Assembly (NCBI GenBank): GCA_027347805.1
Contig: DAIEQP010000193.1
Location: 1 to 7,983 of the forward strand
Direction: 5' to 3'
Length of the DNA: 7,983 bases
Origin: Ignavibacteria bacterium
GTDB lineage: Bacteria > Bacteroidota > Ignavibacteria > Ignavibacteriales > Melioribacteraceae
The position numbers and the translations under genes were made by a program. This document shows, piece by piece, positions 1 to 6,711 of the stretch. The notes beneath the pieces were generated by a model. It saw only the letters and a list, made by a program, of their open reading frames with translations. It searched no databases and was not told the DNA's origin. Each line of letters starts with the position of its first letter. Position 1 is the first letter of the stretch.

Positions 1-2
1 GA

Positions 3-100
3 AGTGCATTGAACGTCGCCGGATGACCTCTGTCGGTAACCGGAAGCCCTTTAAACATCGCCGGAGGTGAAATGGCGGTCGCCGGAGGTGCATTGGCGAT
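3..100. repeat. Degenerate 21-bp tandem repeat array, about 4.7 units
   Basis: Four consecutive 21-base blocks (3-23, 24-44, 45-65, 66-86) each end in a (G/A)CCGGA core, usually GTCGCCGGA or ATCGCCGGA. A fifth partial unit, GGTGCATTGGCGAT, runs to 100. The period is seven codons, but on the plus strand one frame (3, 6, 9...) hits TGA at 24-26 and the array runs into a gene-poor A-tract, so it is probably not coding on that strand. The minus strand is open in at least one frame across the array, so a coding origin there cannot be excluded. The array probably continues left of the window. The last units are the best conserved and the second is the most diverged. Confidence 0.6.
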
Positions 101-130
101 AAAAAATAGTCTTTTGAACCCAAACGCAGG

Positions 131-346
131 GTGGCCATCAACTTCTCAAAGGTTTCAACAGAGAATATTGACGGAGTATTCAAAGCCCAGGATAAACTGT
201 TGAAGGAGCGAATAGATGCGCTGGTAGAACCCTTCCAGTTTAGCCAGCCCGACTTTTTCAATGCCTACCGGAATGCCCGGATTATCGTCGATTACGTAGG
301 GCGGGGCAAGGCAGTGCCGGTAACCCCGGTGGCTAATCCTGTTTAA
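131..346 (+). CDS. Short hypothetical protein, probable C-terminal fragment of a Bacteroidota protein
   Basis: This is a 71-residue reading frame with a GTG start at 131; an in-frame TAG at 107-109 stops any longer extension. Its middle is a predicted amphipathic helix (residues about 16-33) followed by a motif with spacing FxxAYxNARxIVDY and a basic, proline-rich tail (GRGKAVPVTP). It resembles the C-terminal end of longer uncharacterised Bacteroidota proteins, which I cannot name with confidence. The homologous-looking stretch begins right after the 21-bp repeat array, so the upstream part of the gene may have been lost there. GC content is higher than in the defence genes that follow. A strong terminator lies 56 bases downstream. 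Function is unknown, and the fragment may not be expressed. Confidence 0.45.
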   Translation: MAINFSKVSTENIDGVFKAQDKLLKERIDALVEPFQFSQPDFFNAYRNARIIVDYVGRGKAVPVTPVANPV

Positions 347-402
347 TTCAAATAATTATTAAATTCCGAGTGGCTTTTTGTAAGCTATCCCAACAAATGC
401 AC

Positions 403-434
403 AAGGCCAATCGATGAATTTGATTGGCCTTTGC
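403..434 (+). terminator. Rho-independent terminator
   Basis: A perfect 10-bp stem (AAGGCCAATC at 403-412, GATTGGCCTT at 422-431) closes a 9-base loop and runs into TTTGCTGTT. It sits downstream of the 131-346 frame and isolates the next transcription unit from upstream read-through. The T-tract is short and interrupted, so efficiency may be moderate. Confidence 0.7.
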
Positions 435-532
435 TGTTGATGGCACTGATTGCCTAATTGACCATTCAGCCATGTAGGTGTGGCGGTTTCTCAGCTGTTT
501 AAACTTCAATTCACGTAATCAATAGGCAGTTC

Positions 533-557
533 ACCACTATGTGGTCTTAACTAAGAC
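533..557. promoter_or_regulatory. Two adjacent small dyads upstream of the defence promoter
   Basis: ACCAC at 533-537 pairs with GTGGT at 541-545 around TAT. GTCTTA at 544-549 pairs with TAAGAC at 552-557 around AC, overlapping the first dyad by two bases. Each is short and could be chance, but they abut the candidate -33 element and precede a longer palindrome, which would fit operator sites. Confidence 0.3.
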
Positions 558-558
558 T

Positions 559-591
559 ATTGTATTTGAACCTTTTCTCCAATTATTTTTG
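559..591 (+). promoter_or_regulatory. Candidate Bacteroidota sigma-70-type promoter
   Basis: TATTTTTG at 584-591 matches the Bacteroides -7 consensus TAnnTTTG exactly. ATTG at 559-562 lies 21 bases upstream of it and fits the weaker TTG-containing -33 element; a full TTTG at 565-568 has only a 15-base spacer. Transcription would start near 597-600, giving a leader of about 25 bases before the ATG at 623. The start has no convincing Shine-Dalgarno sequence, as is usual in this phylum. The surrounding region is very AT-rich, so a chance match is possible. Confidence 0.45.
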
Positions 592-607
592 ATAAATTTA
601 TCAAAAA
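586..607. promoter_or_regulatory. Perfect 22-bp palindrome on the -7 box, candidate operator
   Basis: The half-site TTTTTGATAAA (586-596) is followed directly by its exact reverse complement (597-607), with no spacer. It overlaps the last six bases of the candidate -7 box and the predicted transcription start, and ends 15 bases before the ATG of the nuclease-NTPase gene. This position fits repression by a dimeric DNA-binding protein. No obvious transcriptional regulator gene is present in the window, so the ligand protein is unknown. In RNA it would form only a weak A-U hairpin without a loop. Confidence 0.5.
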
Positions 608-622
608 ATAAAAAATCTATCA

Positions 623-3600
623 ATGCTGGAGACAGATATTAACTGCACGAATTCAATATCTCTGAAACCATTTGCCTTTGAAGGGATGTCATACCCATAT
701 TTTGAATTATCGCCAAACAAATTTGAAGAGTTACTTTATCAAATATCGCTACAAGAAATAGAGCATGGAAATGGGGAACTAAACCAAAACTTTGATTCTG
801 TTGGTTGGCTCAATAAACCAGGTGACAGAGGAAGAGATATTTTGTTATTTAAAAAGGGGAAATCAAAAGGATTAATCCAATGCAAACATACAAAAAACAA
901 CACCTATAAATTTTCCAAAGACGAATGTGTTAAAGAGATTATAAAATTCATTCTTCATTATAATATTGATTCAAGTCTGATCGATGATATTGATACATTT
1001 ACTTATTATTTTGCTGTCTCCAGTGGGTTTAAAGAAGATTCTATTACCTTTTTAGAAAATATAAAGAAATATATATCTCATGAGCAACAAATTGATAAAT
1101 GGATTTATTCGGTCAGAAAAGAGTTTAAAAAGATTGACGCTAAATTTATTGGTAACACCGAAGATGTCAAAGATATTCTTTCAAAATTGAAAGTGAAAAA
1201 GATTGATTCTTCAATAATTGATCTCTGGCTTAATCATAATTACAATCAAAACATTATAATTAAGCATTTTAGTGTTAAGAAAATAAAAGAACAAAAGGAA
1301 CAGTCGCTAATATCAGAAATTCCAATTGACGAAATTCAAAGAAATATTAAGGCTTCTTCCCATCTACTTTTCGACTATAATAATTTTTTTTACGGCATTC
1401 CTGACTCGCATATTGATCGAAAAGAGACATCGCAATTGCTTAATTGGGTTAAAGAACCACTAAATGAAAAGGAAGATCCTTTAGCAATACTGGTTGGCAC
1501 TCCAGGGATTGGAAAATCTGTAGTCCTTAAGGATTTATTAGGTAAGCTTGAAGAGGAGAAGATTTCATATGTAGGCATTAAAGCTGACCAGTATTATACA
1601 GACGATAAAGAAGCCTTAGAGAAAAGACTTGGATTATGTGATTCTTTTGAAAAGATTACCAAATCTATAATTGAGAACCACGGTAAAATGGTCGTAATAA
1701 TTGACCAATTAGATGCACTTTCACTTAGTCTCTCAGGAAAACGAGAGCATCTGCTGACCTATCAGACATTAATTCATCAATTGTTAACAATACCAGAAAT
1801 TCGGATAGTTGCATCAATTCGGAAATTTGATCTGGAAACTGATAGTGATTTCCTTTTTTTAAAGAAATATAAAAAGTTTCCATTAAGTAGGCTGTCAAGA
1901 GATGAAATTAATACAGTCTTAAAAAGACTAAATCCTCAACCTAATATCAATGGTCTGTTATATGGCTTATTGGAAAGTCCATATAATTTGAATGCTTTTG
2001 TGAAAATATTTTCCTCTTCTTTGAATTTAAACACATTAAGAGGAACGGTAGATTTATATAAAGAATTGTGGAATCAGAAAGTTGTGACTCATAACAATTC
2101 AAATAATCTAACTACTAACGATTTAAAACAATTTTTATATTCTCCTGCTTCTCAAATGCATGAGAAACAAATGATAACGATTCCCGTTGAATCTTTCTTT
2201 GAGGATTATTCCAGAGAAATCGAGTATTTGTGCAAGGAAGGAATCTTATACCGTTCAAAATCATCTATCCAATTTTTTCATCAGACATTTTATGATTTCG
2301 TATTTGCTAGACAGTTCTGTGAAAGCGGAGCCTCAATTTTAAAATATACTCGCAATAAATGGCAAAGTTTGGGAATCAGGTCAATGGTGAAAATGGTATT
2401 TGGCTTTCTTCGGGAAACAAAACCTGGAGATTATATAAAAATGTTATCACGTTTCCTGTTCAGTAGAGGAATTCGATTTCACTTTCAGCTCCTTTTAATT
2501 CAGATTTTGACATCTGAACAAAACCCAACTGAAGATGAACTTGATTTTGTAAAAAGAAAAATATTCAAATCCAGAAAATATCGAGACCTATTTATTGAGT
2601 CAATTCAATCGAATAAATGGTTGCAGTTCATTATTTCAGAGGGAATAATTGAAGACTTAGAAAACGTTCCACAAGGAAGATTTGACAAGGCATTGGTTAT
2701 TGTAGCAAATAAAAAATGTGATCTAATCTTTCAGAAAATCGGATACGTACCTTATGGTTTACTAAAGGAAAGAAATTATCAACTATGGCGTTCCTTATTG
2801 TTGAAGATGCTCCCGGAAGGAAGAGATATTATTCTGGATTACATTGCAAAAAAAGAATTTAAAGATAAACCGGAGTTTGTACGGAGGATTTTATACTTTT
2901 TGAAGATTTGGGATAATCCTCTTGCATTTAAACTCTATGATGAATATTTGTTGGCTTTTGAAGAGAATGGATTTAATTCATATAAAATGATGGAGGATGC
3001 ATTATTTTATGATATTGATTGGGTACTTGCACGATTTAAAAAATCATTAATTGATAGAATCTCCTCATTAGAGAATGACATTTTAAGGGTTGTTTATAAG
3101 TTTGATCATACAGACGCTGATTTATTTGATAAGCTGTATCGCCAAAACCAAGTGAAAACTTTCAAATTGAATTTTGAAATAATAATCCTACTAATCAAGA
3201 AATCTGAATACAATGTACAATATTACCCTCATGAATTAATTTTGGATCATGCGTTCCATGATTCAAAATTTGATGAGAAGGAGGATGATTATAGATTTTT
3301 ATTTCAAAGATTGGGAAAAGAATTACAAACTTTAGGAAAAGAGACCTCTCCAGTCTTTAATGAATTTATATTCAGTAATCTAAATAGTAATTATGAATCC
3401 ATTGTTCGTTTAATGATGTTTGGACTAATTTCAAATACGGAGAAATACATTGACACAATTTTCACTCTTTTTGATGATTTTCATCAAAGAAACTTATTGA
3501 GCAACGACAATTCTTGGCATTATTATTTGAGGAAATTACTTGGGGAATCTTATCCTTTTTTCTCTCAAAAGCAAAAGAATCAAATCAATACCATTCTTTT

Positions 3601-3916
3601 AACTATCCGGTACTCAAGAGAGTATTATTTGACAGTTGGCTCTGAATCCGAGCATAAAAAGGGTGTGTTTTTATATAATCACCTTCTATTCAAATATCTC
3701 TCTTCAATATCTGAAAATCAAATTAAGCAACAGCAGGAGCTATTTAAAAAGTATCAGGAATGCAAAAGGAAATATAAAGATGTCCGCGATGTTGAGCCTC
3801 ATTCTGTGTGCGCTCATATAGTGGGCCCTCCGTTAAATGCTAAGGCGTATGAACATATGGGCATAAATCAATGGAAAGAAAGTTTTCTAAAATATACTAG
3901 TGTAGCGAAAACTTAA
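623..3916 (+). CDS. Mrr-like nuclease fused to a STAND/NACHT NTPase, candidate Avs-like anti-phage protein
   Basis: The protein has 1097 residues. The N-terminal domain (about 25-130) has the layout of a PD-(D/E)XK or Mrr-type endonuclease: FEELL with E35/E36, then GDRGRDI (67-73) with D72, then IQCKH with Q86 and K88. A P-loop NTPase follows, with Walker A GTPGIGKS (292-299), Walker B VVIIDQLDAL (357-366, D361 and D364) and an ASIRKFD strand containing R400 in the sensor region. FFHQTFYDFVFARQF (551-565) is the conserved motif found after the winged-helix part of many STAND proteins. Residues 570-1097 are helical and leucine-rich, a likely sensor arm. In Avs systems a phage protein binds the C-terminal arm, the NTPase oligomerises and the nuclease is activated; that role is inferred here. 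The expected C-terminal end is missing and appears as the next gene. ATG 623 is used; M22 (686) is an alternative start. Confidence 0.88.
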   Translation: MLETDINCTNSISLKPFAFEGMSYPYFELSPNKFEELLYQISLQEIEHGNGELNQNFDSVGWLNKPGDRGRDILLFKKGKSKGLIQCKHTKNNTYKFSKDECVKEIIKFILHYNIDSSLIDDIDTFTYYFAVSSGFKEDSITFLENIKKYISHEQQIDKWIYSVRKEFKKIDAKFIGNTEDVKDILSKLKVKKIDSSIIDLWLNHNYNQNIIIKHFSVKKIKEQKEQSLISEIPIDEIQRNIKASSHLLFDYNNFFYGIPDSHIDRKETSQLLNWVKEPLNEKEDPLAILVGTPGIGKSVVLKDLLGKLEEEKISYVGIKADQYYTDDKEALEKRLGLCDSFEKITKSIIENHGKMVVIIDQLDALSLSLSGKREHLLTYQTLIHQLLTIPEIRIVASIRKFDLETDSDFLFLKKYKKFPLSRLSRDEINTVLKRLNPQPNINGLLYGLLESPYNLNAFVKIFSSSLNLNTLRGTVDLYKELWNQKVVTHNNSNNLTTNDLKQFLYSPASQMHEKQMITIPVESFFEDYSREIEYLCKEGILYRSKSSIQFFHQTFYDFVFARQFCESGASILKYTRNKWQSLGIRSMVKMVFGFLRETKPGDYIKMLSRFLFSRGIRFHFQLLLIQILTSEQNPTEDELDFVKRKIFKSRKYRDLFIESIQSNKWLQFIISEGIIEDLENVPQGRFDKALVIVANKKCDLIFQKIGYVPYGLLKERNYQLWRSLLLKMLPEGRDIILDYIAKKEFKDKPEFVRRILYFLKIWDNPLAFKLYDEYLLAFEENGFNSYKMMEDALFYDIDWVLARFKKSLIDRISSLENDILRVVYKFDHTDADLFDKLYRQNQVKTFKLNFEIIILLIKKSEYNVQYYPHELILDHAFHDSKFDEKEDDYRFLFQRLGKELQTLGKETSPVFNEFIFSNLNSNYESIVRLMMFGLISNTEKYIDTIFTLFDDFHQRNLLSNDNSWHYYLRKLLGESYPFFSQKQKNQINTILLTIRYSREYYLTVGSESEHKKGVFLYNHLLFKYLSSISENQIKQQQELFKKYQECKRKYKDVRDVEPHSVCAHIVGPPLNAKAYEHMGINQWKESFLKYTSVAKT

Positions 3917-3963
3917 TTTAGCATCATATTCAGTGGCTTTAGATGCTATGATACAGGCTAAAT
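3916..3963 (+). promoter_or_regulatory. Bulged hairpin filling the gap between two in-frame stops
   Basis: ATTTAGC (3916-3922) pairs with GCTAAAT (3957-3963). Continuing inward, ATCATA (3923-3928) pairs with TATGAT (3947-3952). Together these make a 13-bp stem with a 4-base bulge (ACAG, 3953-3956) and an 18-base loop. A competing 7-bp stem, TAGCATC (3919-3925) with GATGCTA (3942-3948), uses the same left arm. The structure begins on the last base of the first TAA (3914-3916), covers the second TAA (3959-3961) and takes in the first two bases of the ATG at 3962. There is no U-tract, so it is not a standard terminator. It could control initiation of the second gene or be a tiny inverted-repeat insertion. 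Confidence 0.5.
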
Positions 3964-5323
3964 GAGATTATTTGATGTTTCAGAATTATTTTGTTGCAAC
4001 ACTAGGGATGAGCAGCGAGATTTTGTGAGTTCAAAAGGTGGTATCAATGAACATGCCCGAGCATTTGAAGTTGAAGTAAAAAAACGTCCTGATTTTTTTG
4101 CAGATTTTATAGAAGAAATTATCTATGTTAATAGTATTGACATTACCTATATTATTCATGGACTACGTGGATTGGTAGAGCAAAAGTATAATTTCAATAA
4201 GGTGAAAACAATTGTTCATAAGACAATTCAGTATAGAAAAGTTACGGATCATAACATCTCTGAAATAATCTGGATTATAGATTACTTTATCGAAAATGAA
4301 TACATGGACAATGAAATTTTTGAGTTTATTGTCCATGCTGCATTGTATGGGAAATATCCTGATCAAATTAACAATCCGAATGACCTCATTTTTGATGGCA
4401 TTAATTCGACAAGAGGTTCTGCAATTCTAAAACTTATTCAAATTACATTTAAGCCAGAATATGCAGATAGAATCTTTGAAACGGTAATAAGAGTCACAGA
4501 AGATCAAATGGACAGCGTTAAGGCTTGTGTTTTATTCCGCTTAGCCTGTCTAAATCATTATGACTTGCACCGATCATTTGGTGTATTTAATAAATTGGTC
4601 AATACTAGCAGCGAGCAGTTACTTAAAACTTCTCTATGGAGTGCAGGTTACTATAAGAGAAGTTTTTATAAAGAGATGATTCCATATTTTAGGAGATTAA
4701 TGAAATATGAATCATTACATGAAGATACCGCTGTGCTATTGGCTGTTACATGGTTGGAAGATATTAATGAGTCAAAAGAGCTATTAGACGAACTTCTTCA
4801 AATGTCAGACAAAGCAAGAGTCAAAATGATTCATGTAGCCGAAACGAACATGTTTCATGAAAATAGCTCGATCCAAAAAAAGTGCCTTCAACTTTTCAAT
4901 CGTTTCTTAAATGACGAATCAAAAGCAGTGTCAGATGAATATTCTCACTTATTTTTACGTCTTTCTCCAGATAAATTCGAAGCACTTTTACCTTCGATAA
5001 AACGCTACTCTAACGCACCTGTTTGCAGAAATAATCCGTACTATTTTTTTGAATATTTGTTTAAATGCACTGCAAAATATCCGGTTCAATGTATTGATTT
5101 ATTAGGTAATGTAAAGATCTTCAGGATTAAAGATGATGAATATCGATATCGCAATGATAAAGCTCTAAATGTTATTGTCGGTTCTTACAATGCCCTGCTA
5201 AAAGAAAAGCATAAAAATAAGAGGCAAATCATTCGATCGGTTAGATTGTTTGACCGATATTTAAAAGACAGAAGATTTAGGAAGGAAGCGGATTTGGTGC
5301 TTGATAAGAATGATAGAGAGTAA
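3962..5323 (+). CDS. All-helical HEAT-like protein, detached C-terminal sensor part of the STAND protein
   Basis: The protein has 453 residues, with no signal peptide, membrane segment or catalytic motif visible. It is built of repeated amphipathic helices, for example about 80-130, 160-250 and 270-330. Residues 26-70, beginning KGGINEHARAFEVEVK and ending in IIHGLRGL, resemble a recurring module in the distal part of large NTPase proteins. There a GG-x-x-E-x-x-RA stretch normally follows a WLxxMxxY segment. The upstream protein ends with just such a segment (WKESFLKY), so this frame is best read as the rest of that protein. The C-terminus (about 400-445) holds KALNVIVGSYNALL and a FDRYL segment, typical of the end of such proteins. 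It lies in the same frame as the upstream gene, 45 bases after its stop. The ATG directly follows a TAA; ACAGG upstream is at best a weak ribosome site. It could be co-translated, read through, or a decay product. Confidence 0.75.
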   Translation: MRLFDVSELFCCNTRDEQRDFVSSKGGINEHARAFEVEVKKRPDFFADFIEEIIYVNSIDITYIIHGLRGLVEQKYNFNKVKTIVHKTIQYRKVTDHNISEIIWIIDYFIENEYMDNEIFEFIVHAALYGKYPDQINNPNDLIFDGINSTRGSAILKLIQITFKPEYADRIFETVIRVTEDQMDSVKACVLFRLACLNHYDLHRSFGVFNKLVNTSSEQLLKTSLWSAGYYKRSFYKEMIPYFRRLMKYESLHEDTAVLLAVTWLEDINESKELLDELLQMSDKARVKMIHVAETNMFHENSSIQKKCLQLFNRFLNDESKAVSDEYSHLFLRLSPDKFEALLPSIKRYSNAPVCRNNPYYFFEYLFKCTAKYPVQCIDLLGNVKIFRIKDDEYRYRNDKALNVIVGSYNALLKEKHKNKRQIIRSVRLFDRYLKDRRFRKEADLVLDKNDRE

Positions 5324-5340
5324 AATGTGTTAAAACTTAT

Positions 5341-5505
5341 ATGAAGAGACTAATTTTCTTATTTTCTACGCATACCAGCTGGTCAAGGATTTACTATCCC
5401 AATCAGATTGGTTCAAATCCAATCGTTCGATATTATTCCAAAGATAAAGGCTTGGTTGAAATAGTTTTGGTTAAACTCTTTGAGCGGATACAGATCCACA
5501 GTTAA
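5341..5505 (+). CDS. Small ORF of doubtful reality
   Basis: This 54-residue frame starts at ATG 5341 and stops at TAA 5503-5505. It begins with a hydrophobic stretch (LIFLF) and ends with VEIVLVKLFERIQIHS; I recognise no family. There is no Shine-Dalgarno sequence, and its 3' end overlaps another degenerate frame. It could be a small gene of the defence operon, 17 bases after the helical protein, or decayed coding sequence from a lost upstream part of the restriction locus. The latter seems more likely. Confidence 0.2.
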   Translation: MKRLIFLFSTHTSWSRIYYPNQIGSNPIVRYYSKDKGLVEIVLVKLFERIQIHS

Positions 5506-5696
5506 AAGATGCAGATTGCAAAAATGCACCAGCCATGGGAACCAGGAGAATAACGATTGAGCATTCTGGAATTAATACTGAAGATTTTGAAAGCAAAATG
5601 AACGGTTTTAAGGCCAATTTAAATACACTTTTGGCCGATTAGCGCACATTAGAAGCTGAAATTAATAAGCAATTGGGAGGATTGAAGTATGACTAA
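5484..5696 (+). pseudogene. Degenerate tail of a type I restriction-modification methylase subunit (HsdM-like)
   Basis: The frame beginning after TGA 5481-5483 reads about 52 codons, meets TAG at 5640-5642, and continues in the same frame to TAA 5694-5696. The decoded tail has the form ...EDFESKMNGFKANLNTLL, then the stop, then LEAEINKQLGGLKYD. This two-helix ending resembles the extreme C-terminus of HsdM methylase subunits of Bacteroidota type I systems. Its stop overlaps the rhuM start by 8 bases, a translational-coupling arrangement expected of an original hsdM-rhuM operon. No methylase motif (NPPF/Y or FxGxG) is present, so only the tail survives. The family call rests on a short segment. 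Confidence 0.45.
5675..5680 (+). promoter_or_regulatory. Shine-Dalgarno sequence of rhuM
   Basis: GGGAGG lies 8 bases before ATG 5689. It is much stronger than anything in front of the other plus-strand genes here and fixes the rhuM start. It lies inside the HsdM-like tail. Confidence 0.6.
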
Positions 5697-6711
5697 AAAA
5701 ACTCAAATACGCAACAGTACAGCCGAGTTTCTGGTTTTCACCAAACAGGCAGGCGAAAGCACCATTGATGTGCGAATTGAAGATGAAACCGTATGGCTTA
5801 CCCAAAAGTTGCTTGCCGTGCTTTTTGAGGTTGATGTCCGGACGATTAGTGAACATTTAATAAATATTTTTAATTCCCATGAATTGGAAGTCAGTTCAGT
5901 TATCCGGAGATTCCGGATAACTGCCGCCGATGGCAAAAACTACAACACTCAATTTTACAATCTCGATGCCATTATCTCTGTTGGGTATCGGGTTAATTCC
6001 GAACGAGCAACCCAGTTCCGACAATGGGCAACCAATATATTACGCGATTTCGCCATTCGTGGCTATGTACTCGATAAAGAACGATTGAAAAACGGAGCTT
6101 TCTTTAGTAAAAAGTATTTCGACGATTTATTGGCCGAAATCCGCGAAATAAGGGCAAGCGAGCGTGCTTTTTACCAAAAAATTACCGACATCTATGTTAC
6201 GGCAATGGATTACAGTAAAGATGCTACTACCACAAAAAAATTCTTTGCTTCTGTTCAAAACAAATTGCATTATGCGATACATGGTCAAACGGCTGCCGAA
6301 GTAATAATGAACAGAGCAAATGCAGAAAAAGAGCACATGGGTTTAACTTCCTGGAAAAATGCACCCGATGGAAAAATTATCAAAACAGATGTTTCAATTG
6401 CCAAAAATTATTTGAAAGAACAAGAATTAATATCCCTCGACCGATTTATTACCATGTACCTCGACTATGCTGAGGACCAAGCAGAACGAGGCATACCTAT
6501 GAGCATGAATGATTGGGTGCAGAAACTCAATGCGTTTTTGCAGTTCAACCAACGTGATATTCTCGATAACCCAGGCCTTATTTCCGCAGAGATTGCAAAA
6601 GCTTTTGCTGAAACAGAGTTTGAGAAATATCGCATTGCGCAGGACCAGTTGTATGAAAGTGATTTCGACAAAGCCATAAAGAAATTAAATGAACCAGATT
6701 CAACAAAATGA
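5689..6711 (+). CDS. rhuM: RhuM family protein
   Basis: The 340-residue protein is close to the usual full length for the family. The N-terminal part holds ETVWLTQKLLAVLF (33-46), then a helix-turn-helix-like stretch ending in ISEHLINIF (53-61). Next come FYNLDAIISVGYRVNS (89-104) and ATQFRQWATNILRDFAIRG (107-125), hallmark segments of RhuM. The middle has EIREIRASERAFYQKITDIY (150-169) and the C-terminal half NKLHYAIHGQTAAEVI (191-206). RhuM was named from Salmonella pathogenicity island SPI-3. Its biochemical role is not settled, but it is frequent beside type I restriction genes in Bacteroidota, where a DNA-binding or accessory role is suspected. Its start overlaps the HsdM-like tail. The frame is intact and its codon use looks normal, so it may still be expressed although its restriction partners are gone. 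Confidence 0.9.
   Translation: MTKKTQIRNSTAEFLVFTKQAGESTIDVRIEDETVWLTQKLLAVLFEVDVRTISEHLINIFNSHELEVSSVIRRFRITAADGKNYNTQFYNLDAIISVGYRVNSERATQFRQWATNILRDFAIRGYVLDKERLKNGAFFSKKYFDDLLAEIREIRASERAFYQKITDIYVTAMDYSKDATTTKKFFASVQNKLHYAIHGQTAAEVIMNRANAEKEHMGLTSWKNAPDGKIIKTDVSIAKNYLKEQELISLDRFITMYLDYAEDQAERGIPMSMNDWVQKLNAFLQFNQRDILDNPGLISAEIAKAFAETEFEKYRIAQDQLYESDFDKAIKKLNEPDSTK

Noticed and set aside
451..528. Imperfect inverted repeat TGCCTAATTGA / TCAATAGGCA
   Set aside because: One-base bulge and a 57-base spacer; too weak to call a structured RNA or mobile-element end.
1390..1578. Minus-strand 62-residue frame inside the NTPase gene
   Set aside because: It is antisense to the Walker A region of a well-supported gene, with low-complexity Ser-rich translation; a shadow frame.
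3636..3821. Plus-strand 61-residue frame inside the 3' part of the nuclease-NTPase gene
   Set aside because: It overlaps a continuous long frame in another phase and has no independent start context.
3914..3961. Stop-codon recoding or reassigned TAA as the explanation of the split
   Set aside because: TAA is used as a normal stop for the neighbouring reading frames at 346 and 5323, two TAA codons would have to be passed, and no recoding context is recognisable; independent initiation is simpler.
5462..5469. TAGTTTTG, a match to the Bacteroidota -7 box, as a promoter for rhuM
   Set aside because: No TTG-type -33 element at the right distance, and it is over 200 bases upstream in AT-rich sequence where such matches are common.
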